Below, in pieces: positions 17,384 to 26,224 of a stretch of DNA of 64,000 bases. The notes below the pieces were generated by a model. That model had not been told where the DNA came from and made no database searches. It worked only from the letters and a program-made list of their open reading frames with translations. Position numbers and translations under genes: made by a program. The DNA is from Hafnia psychrotolerans (GTDB lineage Bacteria; Pseudomonadota; Gammaproteobacteria; Enterobacterales; Enterobacteriaceae), in assembly GCF_014639435.1 (NCBI RefSeq), contig NZ_BMFZ01000006.1, forward strand, positions 62,001 to 126,000, in the 5' to 3' direction. Numbering within the stretch: position 1 is the first letter of the stretch; every line of letters begins with the position of its first letter.

Positions 17384-18915
17384 AAATTCGTTCACAAGTC
17401 GGCATGGTGCTAAATCTCGACAAATGCATCGGCTGCCATACCTGTTCCGTAACCTGTAAAAACGTCTGGACCAGCCGTGAAGGCATGGAGTACGCCTGGT
17501 TCAATAACGTCGAAACCAAGCCAGGTCTGGGTTACCCGACCGACTGGGAAAATCAGGAAAAATGGAAGGGTGGCTGGATCCGTAAAATTAACGGCAAGCT
17601 GCAGCCGCGTATGGGCGGCAAAATGAATTTGCTGCACAAAATTTTCCTCAACCCGCATATGCCGGAAATTGACGATTATTACGAACCATTCGATTTTGAC
17701 TACCAGCATCTGCACACCGCCAAAGAGAGTAAACATCAACCAGTGGCGCGTCCACGCTCGCTGCTGACCGGTAAACGCATGAATAACATCGTCGGTGGCC
17801 CGAACTGGGAGGATGATTTAGGCACCGAGTTCAGCAAGCGTTCAGCTGACCAAAACTTCGCTAACATGCAAAAAGAGATGTATGGCGAGTTTGAAAACAC
17901 CTTCATGGCCTATCTGCCACGTCTGTGTGAACACTGCCTCAACCCTGCCTGTGTGGCGACCTGCCCGAGCGGTGCGATTTATAAACGTAACGAAGACGGG
18001 ATCGTGTTGATCGACCAGGATAAATGCCGTGGCTGGCGTATGTGCCTGACCGGTTGCCCGTACAAAAAAATCTACTTTAACTGGAAAAGCGGCAAGTCAG
18101 AAAAATGTATTTTCTGCTATCCGCGTATCGAAGCCGGGCAGCCAACGGTCTGCTCCGAAACCTGTGTAGGCCGTATCCGCTATCTCGGTGTGGTGCTGTA
18201 TGACGCTGATCGTATCGAACAGGCGGCATCGGTTGAAAACGAGAAAGATCTGTACCAAAGCCAGATGAGTATCTTCCTTAATCCGAATGATCCGGAGGTG
18301 ATCGCACAGGCTGAGAAGGACGGAATTCCAATCTCTGTGATGGACGCCGCTCGCCAGTCGCCGGTGTATAAAATGGCGATTGAGTGGAAGCTGGCACTGC
18401 CGCTGCACCCGGAATACCGTACGCTGCCGATGGTTTGGTACGTGCCGCCATTGTCGCCGATTCAGTCCGCCGCCGATGCAGGCGCACTGCCACATACTGG
18501 CGTATTGCCTGATGTCGAAAGCTTGCGTATTCCGGTGCAATACCTGGCCAATTTGTTGACCGCGGGCGATCCTGAACCAGTGCTGCGGGCACTGAAAAGA
18601 ATGTTGGCGATGCGCCATTTCAAACGTGCGGAAACGGTGGACGGCGTGGTGGATACCTCTGCGCTGGAGCAGGTGGGTCTGAGCGAAGCGCAGGCACAGG
18701 AGATGTACCGCTATCTGGCGATTGCCAACTACGAAGACCGTTTCGTGGTGCCTTCCAGCCACCGTGAGCAGGCGCGAGAAGCCTTCCCGGAAGCCAAAGG
18801 TTGTGGGTTCAGTTTTGGTGATGGTTGCCACGGTAGCGACACCCAATTCAATCTGTTTAACAGCAAGCGAATTGATGCTATCGACATCGGCGCGAAAACA
18901 GAGAGGAAGCGCTAA
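17380..18915 (+). CDS. narH: Respiratory nitrate reductase beta subunit NarH
   Basis: A 511-residue iron-sulfur electron-transfer subunit (E. coli 512). Four Cys clusters are visible: CIGCHTCSVTC near the N-terminus, CEHCLNPACVATCP, CRGWRMCLTGCP and CIFCYPRIEAGQPTVCSETC. In the third, Trp replaces the second Cys, which marks the [3Fe-4S] centre of NarH. It relays electrons from the NarI haems to NarG. It overlaps narG by 4 bp and narJ by 1 bp, so translation is coupled. Confidence 0.98.
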   Translation: MKIRSQVGMVLNLDKCIGCHTCSVTCKNVWTSREGMEYAWFNNVETKPGLGYPTDWENQEKWKGGWIRKINGKLQPRMGGKMNLLHKIFLNPHMPEIDDYYEPFDFDYQHLHTAKESKHQPVARPRSLLTGKRMNNIVGGPNWEDDLGTEFSKRSADQNFANMQKEMYGEFENTFMAYLPRLCEHCLNPACVATCPSGAIYKRNEDGIVLIDQDKCRGWRMCLTGCPYKKIYFNWKSGKSEKCIFCYPRIEAGQPTVCSETCVGRIRYLGVVLYDADRIEQAASVENEKDLYQSQMSIFLNPNDPEVIAQAEKDGIPISVMDAARQSPVYKMAIEWKLALPLHPEYRTLPMVWYVPPLSPIQSAADAGALPHTGVLPDVESLRIPVQYLANLLTAGDPEPVLRALKRMLAMRHFKRAETVDGVVDTSALEQVGLSEAQAQEMYRYLAIANYEDRFVVPSSHREQAREAFPEAKGCGFSFGDGCHGSDTQFNLFNSKRIDAIDIGAKTERKR

Positions 18916-19652
18916 TGAACAGTTTACGACTCATCGGCTTACTGCTGGATTATCCATCTGAAGACCTTTGGTTGCATAAGTTGGAGGTGGTCGAAGCGGT
19001 AAACGAATCAACGGAAATCAATGCACAACAGCGCCTCGCTCTGCAGCAGTACATTCAGGCTTTCTGCAAACAAGACTTGCTGGATGCCCAGTCTGCGTAT
19101 ACCGGCCTATTCGATCGCGGTCGTGCGACGTCGCTGTTGCTGTTTGAACATGTTCACGGTGAATCCCGCGATCGCGGTCAGGCCATGGTGGATTTGATGG
19201 AACAGTATCGGGCTGCCGGTCTGGAGATCGACAGCCGCGAACTGCCGGACTATCTGCCGCTCTATCTGGAATACCTTTCTACTATGACGGTTTCCGAAGC
19301 CTGTGACGGACTGAAAGATATTGCGCCGATTCTGGCTTTGCTGGGCGCTCGCTTACAGGAACGTGACAGCGCCTATTCCTCTCTGTTCGATCTGCTGCTG
19401 GCGATGTCCGGTAGTGAACTGGCCAGTGAAGATGTGCGTCCGAGCCTGCAACAAGAAGTGCGCGATGACACACCGGCTGCTTTGGATGCGGTATGGGAAG
19501 AGGAGCAGATCACCTTCCTCGGTGAGCAGAGCTGTACCAGCGGAGAAGAAGCGGCCCATCAAAAGCGCTTCGCCGGGGCTGTCCAGCCTCAATATCTCGA
19601 CCTTGATGCAGGACCCCTTCGAGTGACAACGACAGAGGATGCACGGCCATGA
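18915..19652 (+). CDS. narJ: Nitrate reductase chaperone NarJ
   Basis: A 245-residue acidic, helical protein of the NarJ/TorD chaperone family (E. coli NarJ is 236 aa), with the conserved [14 protein letters not shown] segment near residue 113. It binds the NarG N-terminus and guides Mo-cofactor and FS0 insertion before membrane attachment through NarI; it is not part of the final complex. It overlaps narH by 1 bp (TAATG) and narI by 4 bp. Confidence 0.96.
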   Translation: MNSLRLIGLLLDYPSEDLWLHKLEVVEAVNESTEINAQQRLALQQYIQAFCKQDLLDAQSAYTGLFDRGRATSLLLFEHVHGESRDRGQAMVDLMEQYRAAGLEIDSRELPDYLPLYLEYLSTMTVSEACDGLKDIAPILALLGARLQERDSAYSSLFDLLLAMSGSELASEDVRPSLQQEVRDDTPAALDAVWEEEQITFLGEQSCTSGEEAAHQKRFAGAVQPQYLDLDAGPLRVTTTEDARP

Positions 19653-20326
19653 ATTTCCTCAATACTTTCTTATTTGATATTTACCCTTATATTTGCGGTA
19701 CCGTTTTCCTGGTCGGTAGCTGGCTGCGTTATGACTACGGACAATACAGTTGGCGTGCAGGTTCCAGCCAAATCATGGACAAAAAAGGGCTGCGCATTGC
19801 TTCTCCGCTGTTCCATGTCGGCATTCTTGGCATCTTCGCTGGCCACGCCTTCGGCATGTTGACACCGCACTGGATGTATGAGTCCTTCCTGCCGATTGCC
19901 GTGAAGCAGCAAATGGCCATGTGGGCAGGCGGAGCCTGTGGTTTGATGACGCTGGTGGGCGGTGCCATGTTACTCAAGCGACGTCTGTGTAATCCGCGAG
20001 TGCGGGCAACCTCAAGCGCGGGTGACATTATGATCATCGCCTTGCTGGTGGTCCAGGTATGCCTTGGGCTCGGCACCATTCCGTTCTCTGCTCAACATAT
20101 GGACGGCAGCGAAATGATGAAACTGGTGGGCTGGGCGCAGTCGGTGGTGACCTTCCACGGCGGCGCTTCCGCGCATCTTGAGGGTGTGGCGCTGATTTAC
20201 CGTGTGCATATCGTGCTGGGGATGACACTCTTCCTGCTGTTCCCGTTCTGCCGTTTGGTGCATATCTGGAGCGCGCCAGTGGAGTATCTCACTCGTCGCT
20301 ACCAACTGGTGCGTAACCGCCGCTGA
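19649..20326 (+). CDS. narI: Respiratory nitrate reductase gamma subunit NarI (cytochrome b)
   Basis: A 225-residue, five-helix membrane cytochrome b (E. coli 225 aa). His56 and His66 in [13 protein letters not shown] correspond to the E. coli haem ligands at the same numbers; two C-terminal His in [25 protein letters not shown] fit the remaining ligands. It oxidises quinol on the periplasmic side and anchors NarGH. It is the last gene of narGHJI, followed by a terminator. Confidence 0.97.
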   Translation: MNFLNTFLFDIYPYICGTVFLVGSWLRYDYGQYSWRAGSSQIMDKKGLRIASPLFHVGILGIFAGHAFGMLTPHWMYESFLPIAVKQQMAMWAGGACGLMTLVGGAMLLKRRLCNPRVRATSSAGDIMIIALLVVQVCLGLGTIPFSAQHMDGSEMMKLVGWAQSVVTFHGGASAHLEGVALIYRVHIVLGMTLFLLFPFCRLVHIWSAPVEYLTRRYQLVRNRR

Positions 20327-20359
20327 CCGACACAGCACAGGGTATTTTGACAAGAAACA

Positions 20360-20392
20360 GAAGGGCGCTATGATGCGCCCTTCGCCTTTTTA
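20360..20392 (+). terminator. Rho-independent terminator after narGHJI
   Basis: GAAGGGCGC-TATGAT-GCGCCCTTC (20360-20383) gives a perfect 9-bp GC-rich stem followed by GCCTTTTTATT. Confidence 0.88.
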
Positions 20393-20428
20393 TTATGTTA
20401 ATGCCGCTATTTACCAAGGATGCTCATC

Positions 20429-20662
20429 ATGGCTACTGAAAGAAAACCCTTCTCCCTGCCGCGTCGCTTACTGCGTAACAGTCTGATCCTCATCGTGATC
20501 GGCATTGTCGCCGTGGTTCACGGTTTGATTGTGGGCAACAGCGATCCCACGCTCGGCGGAGAAATGCCACCCCAGTTATTAATGGGTATCTGGTTTATTG
20601 TGTTTGGGGGCGTGTTGGGGTTGATCAGTTGGATCGTGATTCGGCGTAAAGCGAAGCAGTAA
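20429..20662 (+). CDS. Small membrane protein, function unknown
   Basis: A 77-residue basic protein with two hydrophobic segments (about residues 17-35 and 48-70) and positively charged ends (RRLLR at the N side, RRKAKQ at the C-terminus), consistent with a two-helix inner-membrane protein with both ends in the cytoplasm. I do not recognise a family. The start at 20429 is preferred because AAGGA lies about 9 nt upstream; an ATG at 20420 would directly abut that site. It stands alone between the narI terminator and repeat element B. Confidence 0.65.
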   Translation: MATERKPFSLPRRLLRNSLILIVIGIVAVVHGLIVGNSDPTLGGEMPPQLLMGIWFIVFGGVLGLISWIVIRRKAKQ

Positions 20663-20664
20663 GT

Positions 20665-21367
20665 TTTTTTAAATTCAAATTCAAATTCGAATTCAAAGTC
20701 AAGGTCGTGGGCATCGGCCCACACCGGGCAGGCTTCGGATTGCATTCCGAACTTGCTTTTGAAGGTCAAGGTCGTGGGCATCGGCCCACACCGACCTAGG
20801 GGCGGCCAGTCGCCGCCGCCCCCAGGACCTCCGGGCTCTTTTATGCGGCTCTCGCAGCTGCGCAGGTCACAATGGCCGTGTTTCAGGCACTTTCGTTATC
20901 GCCGTAAAATGTCAGCCCTTCGGGCTACCCGGCTACGGGTTCGAGCCAACGGTAAAGATGTTGTCTCTCCACCGACTTGCCGGTGACATTTTGAACACGG
21001 CTGAAGCTTCTTTAAATTCAAAATCAAAACCTGCATGGCGTTGACCTTTAAAATGTCGAGGCCGCATTCAAAAATGACGCCGAACGAACGGTGAGAAACT
21101 GTGAGCGGGTCTATTGCGAGCAGGTCCGAACCTGAAGTGAGGGTACCGCCTAAGCGGCGACATTTTGCGGCTATCGCTGAGATACCTGAAACACGGCCAT
21201 TGTGACCTGCGCAGCTGCTGTCTTTAAAAGAGCCCGGGATTCTTAAGGGTGGCGGCGATAAGCCACCCTTGAGGCCAGTTTGGGTGGCAACCCAAGGTCT
21301 TGACCTTGAAGTTGAACTTGAACTTGAACTTGAACTTAAAGGGCGGGTTGGGAACGCCATTTCCCAA
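20665..21367. repeat. Giant palindromic repeat element, copy B
   Basis: An intergenic element of about 700 bp between two plus-strand genes. The left end has AAATTC-type hexamers (about 20671-20700) and two copies of the GTGGGCATCGGCCCAC hairpin block (about 20706-20721 and 20774-20789). The right end has the mirrored TTGAAC run (about 21310-21337) and a TTGGGTGGCAACCCAA hairpin (21280-21295). Inner blocks mirror each other, for example GTCACAATGGCCGTGTTTCAG (split around 20867-20886) against CTGAAACACGGCCATTGTGA (about 21187-21206). The centre is near 21035. Its left inner arm matches copy A closely, including the stretch ACTTGCCGGTGACATTTTG. No mobility gene is present. Confidence 0.85.
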
Positions 21368-21438
21368 TGAACTGAGAACAATTTTCATTTAGACTGGCAA
21401 GCTTGCCCGCGCCTGGGCTATTCCAATAAGGATCGACG

Positions 21439-23157
21439 ATGCTCCGCCGCTTTTTTGCCTATTACGCCCCCTATAAAAAACTTTTCTATCTCGATTTCGG
21501 TTGCGCGATCCTCGCCGGATTGCTGGAGCTGGGCTTTCCAATGGCCATTAAAGTCTTCATCGATAAACTGCTGCCAGCCCATGACTTTGTGCTAATCCTG
21601 GCAGCGACCGTCGGCCTGCTACTGATTTATATGCTGAACACCGGTTTAATGGCCATCGTCAACTATTGGGGACATGCGCTGGGGGTGGGCATTGAGACGG
21701 ATATGCGGCGTCAGGCATTCAGCCATTTACAGAAACTCTCTTTCCGTTATTACGATAACACTAAAACGGGTCATATCATTACTCACGTCACCAAGGACCT
21801 GGAAGAAGTTGGGGAAGTGGCGCACCACGGTCCGGAAGACTTGTTTATTGCCATCATGACCTTTATCGGTGCGTTTATCCTGATGGCGACGGTGCATCTG
21901 CCGATGGCGCTGATGACCATCGTGATTGTGCCGTTCATGACGTTTTTGGTCAGCCGCTACGGCGCTCAGATGACCGAAACCTGGCGGCGTCTGTTCGGGC
22001 AGGTGGGTAATTTCAATGCACGGATTGAAGAGAGCATCGGTGGTATCCGCGTAGTGAAAGCTTTTGCAAACGAAGCGCATGAGGAAACACTCTTCGCCAG
22101 GGATAATGAAAGCTATCGCACCACCAAGCTGAAAGCCTACCGCATCATGACGGCCAGCTTGACCTTAAGCTACCTCAGCACGCGGTTGATCCAGATTATC
22201 ATCATGATCGCCGGAACCTGGTATGTGGTGAATGGTCAGCTGAGTTATGGCGGTTTTGTCGGGTTCCTGCTGCTGGTGGAGGTGTTTTTCCGCCCGGTAG
22301 CGAAAATCACCTCGGTATTGGAGAGTTATCCGAAAGGCATTGCGGGCTTTAAACGCTTTACCCAACTGATTGATACTGCACCGGACATTGTTGACCGTCC
22401 CACTGCGCAGACGGTGGCGCATTTGCGCGGTGATATTTGCTACCGCGATGTGGTGTTCGGCTATACACCGGCCAGCAAAATCCTCAATGGCATTAATCTT
22501 GAGATCAAAGCGGGTGAGACGCTGGCTTTTGTTGGTCCATCCGGTGCGGGTAAAACGACGCTCTGTTCACTGTTACCCCGTTTTTACGAATTGGACAGCG
22601 GTGGGATCACCATTGATGGTATCGACATCCGCGATATGACCCAGGTTTCACTGCGTAATAACATCGGGATCGTGCAACAGGACGTATTTCTGTTCGGCGG
22701 CAGCATTCGTGAGAACATCGCCTACGGCAAACTGGATGCGACGGAATTCGAGATCCGCGAGGCGGCACGACAGGCACGCCTGGATGATGTGATTGATGCG
22801 TTGCCTATGGGCATGGACACCGTGATTGGCGAGCGGGGTGTGAAACTCTCCGGTGGGCAGAAACAGCGCCTGTCGATAGCGCGTATTTTCCTTAAAAATC
22901 CACCCATCCTTATTCTGGATGAAGCGACCTCTGCGCTGGATACGGCGACCGAGCAGGCGATTCAGCAATCACTGGCTGAATTGTCACAGGGGCGTACCAC
23001 GCTGGTGATTGCCCACCGGCTGGCGACGATTCAAAATGCCGACCGTATAGTAGTGGTCGATAAAGAAGGCATTATCGAGCAGGGTAGCCATCAGGTACTG
23101 CTGGCATTACAGGGCCGGTATGCTCAACTCCACGCGGCCCAGTTCCGTTCTGAGTAA
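21439..23157 (+). CDS. ABC transporter, fused permease and ATP-binding protein
   Basis: A 572-residue half-transporter of the ABCB/MsbA-like exporter type. Residues about 1-310 contain six membrane segments; about 330-570 form the nucleotide-binding domain with Walker A (GPSGAGKTT), the signature LSGGQ (KLSGGQKQRLSIARI), Walker B (LILDEATSALD) and the H-loop (VIAHRLATI). It probably works as a homodimer exporting a lipid, peptide or drug; the substrate is unknown. It is preceded by repeat element B and followed by a strong terminator, so it is a single-gene unit. Confidence 0.9.
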   Translation: MLRRFFAYYAPYKKLFYLDFGCAILAGLLELGFPMAIKVFIDKLLPAHDFVLILAATVGLLLIYMLNTGLMAIVNYWGHALGVGIETDMRRQAFSHLQKLSFRYYDNTKTGHIITHVTKDLEEVGEVAHHGPEDLFIAIMTFIGAFILMATVHLPMALMTIVIVPFMTFLVSRYGAQMTETWRRLFGQVGNFNARIEESIGGIRVVKAFANEAHEETLFARDNESYRTTKLKAYRIMTASLTLSYLSTRLIQIIIMIAGTWYVVNGQLSYGGFVGFLLLVEVFFRPVAKITSVLESYPKGIAGFKRFTQLIDTAPDIVDRPTAQTVAHLRGDICYRDVVFGYTPASKILNGINLEIKAGETLAFVGPSGAGKTTLCSLLPRFYELDSGGITIDGIDIRDMTQVSLRNNIGIVQQDVFLFGGSIRENIAYGKLDATEFEIREAARQARLDDVIDALPMGMDTVIGERGVKLSGGQKQRLSIARIFLKNPPILILDEATSALDTATEQAIQQSLAELSQGRTTLVIAHRLATIQNADRIVVVDKEGIIEQGSHQVLLALQGRYAQLHAAQFRSE

Positions 23158-23182
23158 TTAATCTCTTTTTTACGGCTTCATC

Positions 23183-23218
23183 AAAAAACCTCTTTTTTGA
23201 ACAAGAGGTTTTTTTTTG
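23183..23218 (+). terminator. Rho-independent terminator after the ABC exporter
   Basis: AAAAAACCTCTT pairs with AAGAGGTTTTTT across an 8-nt loop and continues into a long T tract (23209-23218). Confidence 0.87.
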
Positions 23219-23831
23219 CACAAATAATACCCCAATCGGGCATCCTAAACAGGCCTATTTTGTTCAATGCAATTAGCATTGAAACGTATTGTTCGATAAT
23301 GAGCGGGAAAAATTTAGCTTATTATTCTTTTATAAAAAAAGAAAAGAAAAATGTGGTGGGATATAAATCACACTTTATCTTTTTTCTATTTTTTGGCTAA
23401 GCAAACTTATTTTAAATACACAGCAGGCTATGTATTATTTTGGTGCAATAACGTTGTAATCACTATTATTTTATTAACAACTGTTAACCTTCCCTCACCA
23501 CGGCTGTAAAGTGATCTCTGCTACAAAAACTATACAAATTTCATCAAAAATTGCACCAAAATAGGGAGATGCACTTGGCTGGTGCAGTGGCTTGTGCAAA
23601 AAATACGTATAATCAGTAAGTTATAAATTCAAGTTAGAAATACTTAGTAACAACTATTTACTCAAAATTAACCAAAATTCCCGAACTTTTTCATTTTAAC
23701 TTTTTGTGCTTAATGCTAAGGTTCAAACCGATTTACAGACAGAAGCATTTTAAAACATTTAAAACTCACAGCCTGATTATTTAAAAGCGGGCATGAGAAA
23801 TCCTTTATAAAAAATCAAGGAAACTTTAATA
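23219..23831 (+). promoter_or_regulatory. Long AT-rich control region of the porin gene
   Basis: This stretch of about 610 bp has no convincing gene. It contains a 14-bp inverted repeat TATTTTGGTGCAAT (23436-23449) / ATTGCACCAAAATA (23550-23563), an NtrC-like palindrome (23570-23586), a perfect TATAAT (23608-23613) without a clear -35 box, and several T-rich/AC-rich blocks between about 23650 and 23715 of the kind bound by OmpR in porin promoters. The length and A+T richness fit a heavily regulated porin leader. Confidence 0.55.
23570..23586. promoter_or_regulatory. NtrC-like binding site upstream of the porin
   Basis: TGCACT-TGGC-TGGTGCA matches the NtrC (NRI) consensus TGCACY-N4-TGGTGCA over the full 17 bp. 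Two flanking half-site blocks with TTTTGGTGCA and TGCACCAAAA (23436-23449, 23550-23563) look like the halves of a glnA-type site. No sigma-54 promoter with correct GG/GC spacing was found next to it. Confidence 0.45.
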
Positions 23832-24932
23832 ATGATGAAGCGCAGTGTGTTGGCCGTAATGGTCTCTTTAATTGTTGCATCCTCCGTAGCAAACGCGGCA
23901 GAAGTTTATAATAAAGATGGCAATAAATTAGACTTATATGGCCGCGTAAATGGTAAACACCAGTTCAGTGATAACACCAGTTCTGACGGTGATAAAACAT
24001 ATGTGCGTTTCGGTTTTAAAGGCGAAACTCAAATTAATGACCAACTGACCGGTTACGGCCAGTGGGAATACAACGTTCAGGCTAACCACGCTGAATCAGC
24101 AGGCACCGAAGGCACCAAAACACGTCTGGGCTTTGCGGGTCTTAAAATTAAAGATGTCGGCTCATTCGACTACGGCCGTAACTACGGCGTGGTGTATGAC
24201 GCTATCGCGTTCACCGATATGATGCCTGAATACGGCGGCGACACCGGTTACAGCGACAACTTCATGGTAGGCCGCTCTAACGGTCTGGCAACCTTCCGTA
24301 ATAAAGATTTCTTCGGTCTGGTTGAAGGTCTGAACTTTGCTCTGCAATATCAGGGCAAAAACGAGAATGACAGCCGTAGTGGTGCAAAATCTAACGGCGA
24401 CGGCTACGGCGCGTCACTGGATTATGAAAACATTGCCGGCAGCGGTATCGGTGCAGTATTGGCAGGTTCAGCTTCTGACCGTACCAATGCTCAGACTAGC
24501 GCGACCTACGGTAAAGGCGACAAAGCGACTGCATGGGCAACTGGCCTGAAGTATGACGCTAACCAGCTTTACCTGGCGGCGATGTACAACGAAACCCGCA
24601 ACATGACTAACATCAGCGTGCCTACCGTTGGTCTGACGCCAGCGCAAGCGGGTTACGCCAATAAAACCAAGGGCATTGAATTTGTTGCTCAGTATCAATT
24701 CGAAAACGGCCTGCGTCCTTCTGTAGGTTACGTTCAGTCTAAAGCACAAGACATCGAAAACGGTATTGGCGATGCAGACCTGGTGAAATACTTTGAAGTT
24801 GGCGCAACTTACTACTTCAACAAGAACATGTATGTTTATGCTGACTACCTGATCAACCAACTGAGTGACGACAACAAACTGGGCCTGAATACCGACGACA
24901 TCATGACCGTCGCTCTGACCTATCGTTTCTAA
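23832..24932 (+). CDS. General porin of the OmpC/OmpF/PhoE family
   Basis: A 366-residue outer-membrane trimeric porin. A signal peptide (about residues 1-22, ending ANA) precedes the mature start [19 protein letters not shown], characteristic of enterobacterial porins. The L3 constriction-loop motif PEYGGD is present (family PEFGGD), and the last residue is Phe (YRF), the barrel assembly signal. Overall the wording is closest to OmpC-like members, but OmpC, OmpF and PhoE cannot be separated safely from one copy. AAGGA lies 10 nt before the ATG at 23832; the adjacent ATG at 23835 is an alternative. A strong terminator follows. Confidence 0.93.
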   Translation: MMKRSVLAVMVSLIVASSVANAAEVYNKDGNKLDLYGRVNGKHQFSDNTSSDGDKTYVRFGFKGETQINDQLTGYGQWEYNVQANHAESAGTEGTKTRLGFAGLKIKDVGSFDYGRNYGVVYDAIAFTDMMPEYGGDTGYSDNFMVGRSNGLATFRNKDFFGLVEGLNFALQYQGKNENDSRSGAKSNGDGYGASLDYENIAGSGIGAVLAGSASDRTNAQTSATYGKGDKATAWATGLKYDANQLYLAAMYNETRNMTNISVPTVGLTPAQAGYANKTKGIEFVAQYQFENGLRPSVGYVQSKAQDIENGIGDADLVKYFEVGATYYFNKNMYVYADYLINQLSDDNKLGLNTDDIMTVALTYRF

Positions 24933-24982
24933 GTTGAATCCACGAGTTATTACCCGTTTCTGTGTCTGAAAATGGTAATTCC

Positions 24983-25014
24983 AAAGGCAGAGTTCATTGG
25001 CTCTGCCTTTTTTT
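24983..25014 (+). terminator. Rho-independent terminator after the porin
   Basis: AAAGGCAGAG-TTCATTGG-CTCTGCCTTT (24983-25010) forms a perfect 10-bp stem ending in a T run. Confidence 0.88.
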
Positions 25015-25213
25015 ATGTCTGCAATTTAATGCTTATCTACGTTGTTAATTCGTCAAAATCCCATTATTTTTCAATAAAATAGTTACCTATAGCCTGAAGG
25101 TATACCCCCCAGCTAAACAAGTATTCGCAAGCATTGCTCTCACATGAAATAGTCAGTCTACCGGTGACAAAAACCGGATCTGTTCCCTGACATTTTTTTG
25201 GAGAGAAACTGAT

Positions 25214-26224
25214 ATGCAACATATTCCCATGCCGTATTTACTGTTCCTCGGTGATGTGATGGATCCGCTGGCGGCGAAAACGGCACGTGGCATTTACGTC
25301 TGGCGTCCTGATTCCTGTATCGGCCAGATCCGTCTGGCTACGGATTCGGTCTCCCTCGGGTTGGAAGAGATGGACATCGCTACCGCCAAAGCACGGGGCG
25401 CAAAAACCATGGTGCTCGGCACGGCCAACTCCGGCGGTAAGTTGCCTGCCCACTGGCTGGATTCTATTAAAACGGCTATTCGCGCTGGGCTAAATGTCGC
25501 TAACGGACTGCATCAGGGCCTGAACGATATTCCCGAACTGGTCGAACTGGCGAAAGAGCATCATGTGGCGCTGTTCGATGTCCGTCATATGCGTCCGGCG
25601 CTGGATACCGGTACCGGCATTAAACGCAGCGGTAAAAGAATTCTGACCGTCGGTACTGACTGTTCGGTTGGCAAAATGTACACCTCGTTGGCGCTCGAAG
25701 CCGCCATGCGAGCACTGGATCTCAACGCTGATTTCCGCGCAACCGGCCAGACCGGCGTGTTGGTAGCCGGGTCAGGTATCGCCATTGATGCGGTGATCGC
25801 CGACTTTATCTCCGGTGCGGTGGAAGCGCTTTCCCCGGCCAATGAGGACCATCACTGGGACATCATTGAAGGGCAGGGTTCGCTGTATCACCCGTCGTTT
25901 GCCGGTGTCAGCATGGGGCTGATTCATGGCGCGCAGGCTCATTTGCTGGTGATGTGCCACGAACTAGGTCGCCCGCATATGCGTCATTTACCGCATCAAC
26001 CCATGCCAACCCTGCGCCAGTGTGTGGACACCAATCTGGCGGCAGCGCAGCTGACCAGCCCACATGTGAAACTGGCCGGTTTCTCTCTCAATACCTCCGG
26101 GGTGAGTGAAGACGAAGCTCGTAGTGCGTTGGCCGATATTACGGCGGAATTCGGCGTTCCGGCCACTGATCCGGTGCGCTTTGGTATTCAGGAAATGGCG
26201 CAGTGGATTAAGGACAACGGCTGA
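25214..26224 (+). CDS. dgcN: DgcN-like D-glutamate N-acetyltransferase (DUF1611 family)
   Basis: A 336-residue protein of the DUF1611 family. A P-loop-like motif GTDCSVGK occupies residues 147-154, followed by MYTSLALE; conserved downstream stretches include EGQGSLYHP and NTSGV. In marine bacteria DgcN was described as acetylating D-glutamate to N-acetyl-D-glutamate, with DgcA then racemising it; I rely on recall for this. The gene ends by a 1-bp overlap (TGATG) with the dgcA start, which strongly supports the pair. GGAGAG lies about 9 nt upstream of the ATG. It is the first gene of a plus-strand run that continues through peptide transport and peptidase genes to 34502. Confidence 0.85.
   Translation: MQHIPMPYLLFLGDVMDPLAAKTARGIYVWRPDSCIGQIRLATDSVSLGLEEMDIATAKARGAKTMVLGTANSGGKLPAHWLDSIKTAIRAGLNVANGLHQGLNDIPELVELAKEHHVALFDVRHMRPALDTGTGIKRSGKRILTVGTDCSVGKMYTSLALEAAMRALDLNADFRATGQTGVLVAGSGIAIDAVIADFISGAVEALSPANEDHHWDIIEGQGSLYHPSFAGVSMGLIHGAQAHLLVMCHELGRPHMRHLPHQPMPTLRQCVDTNLAAAQLTSPHVKLAGFSLNTSGVSEDEARSALADITAEFGVPATDPVRFGIQEMAQWIKDNG

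Noticed and set aside
18097-18846. 249-codon open frame opposite narH
   Set aside because: It is an antisense shadow of narH, whose Fe-S clusters and operon position leave no doubt about the coding strand.
20896-21381. 161-codon minus-strand open frame across repeat element B
   Set aside because: It covers most of the palindrome, has low-complexity Ser and no family features, and is not conserved as a frame in the other copies.
23592-23613. Possible sigma-54 promoter after the NtrC-like site
   Set aside because: No GG and GC pair with the needed 10-bp gap could be found; only a TATAAT box is visible.
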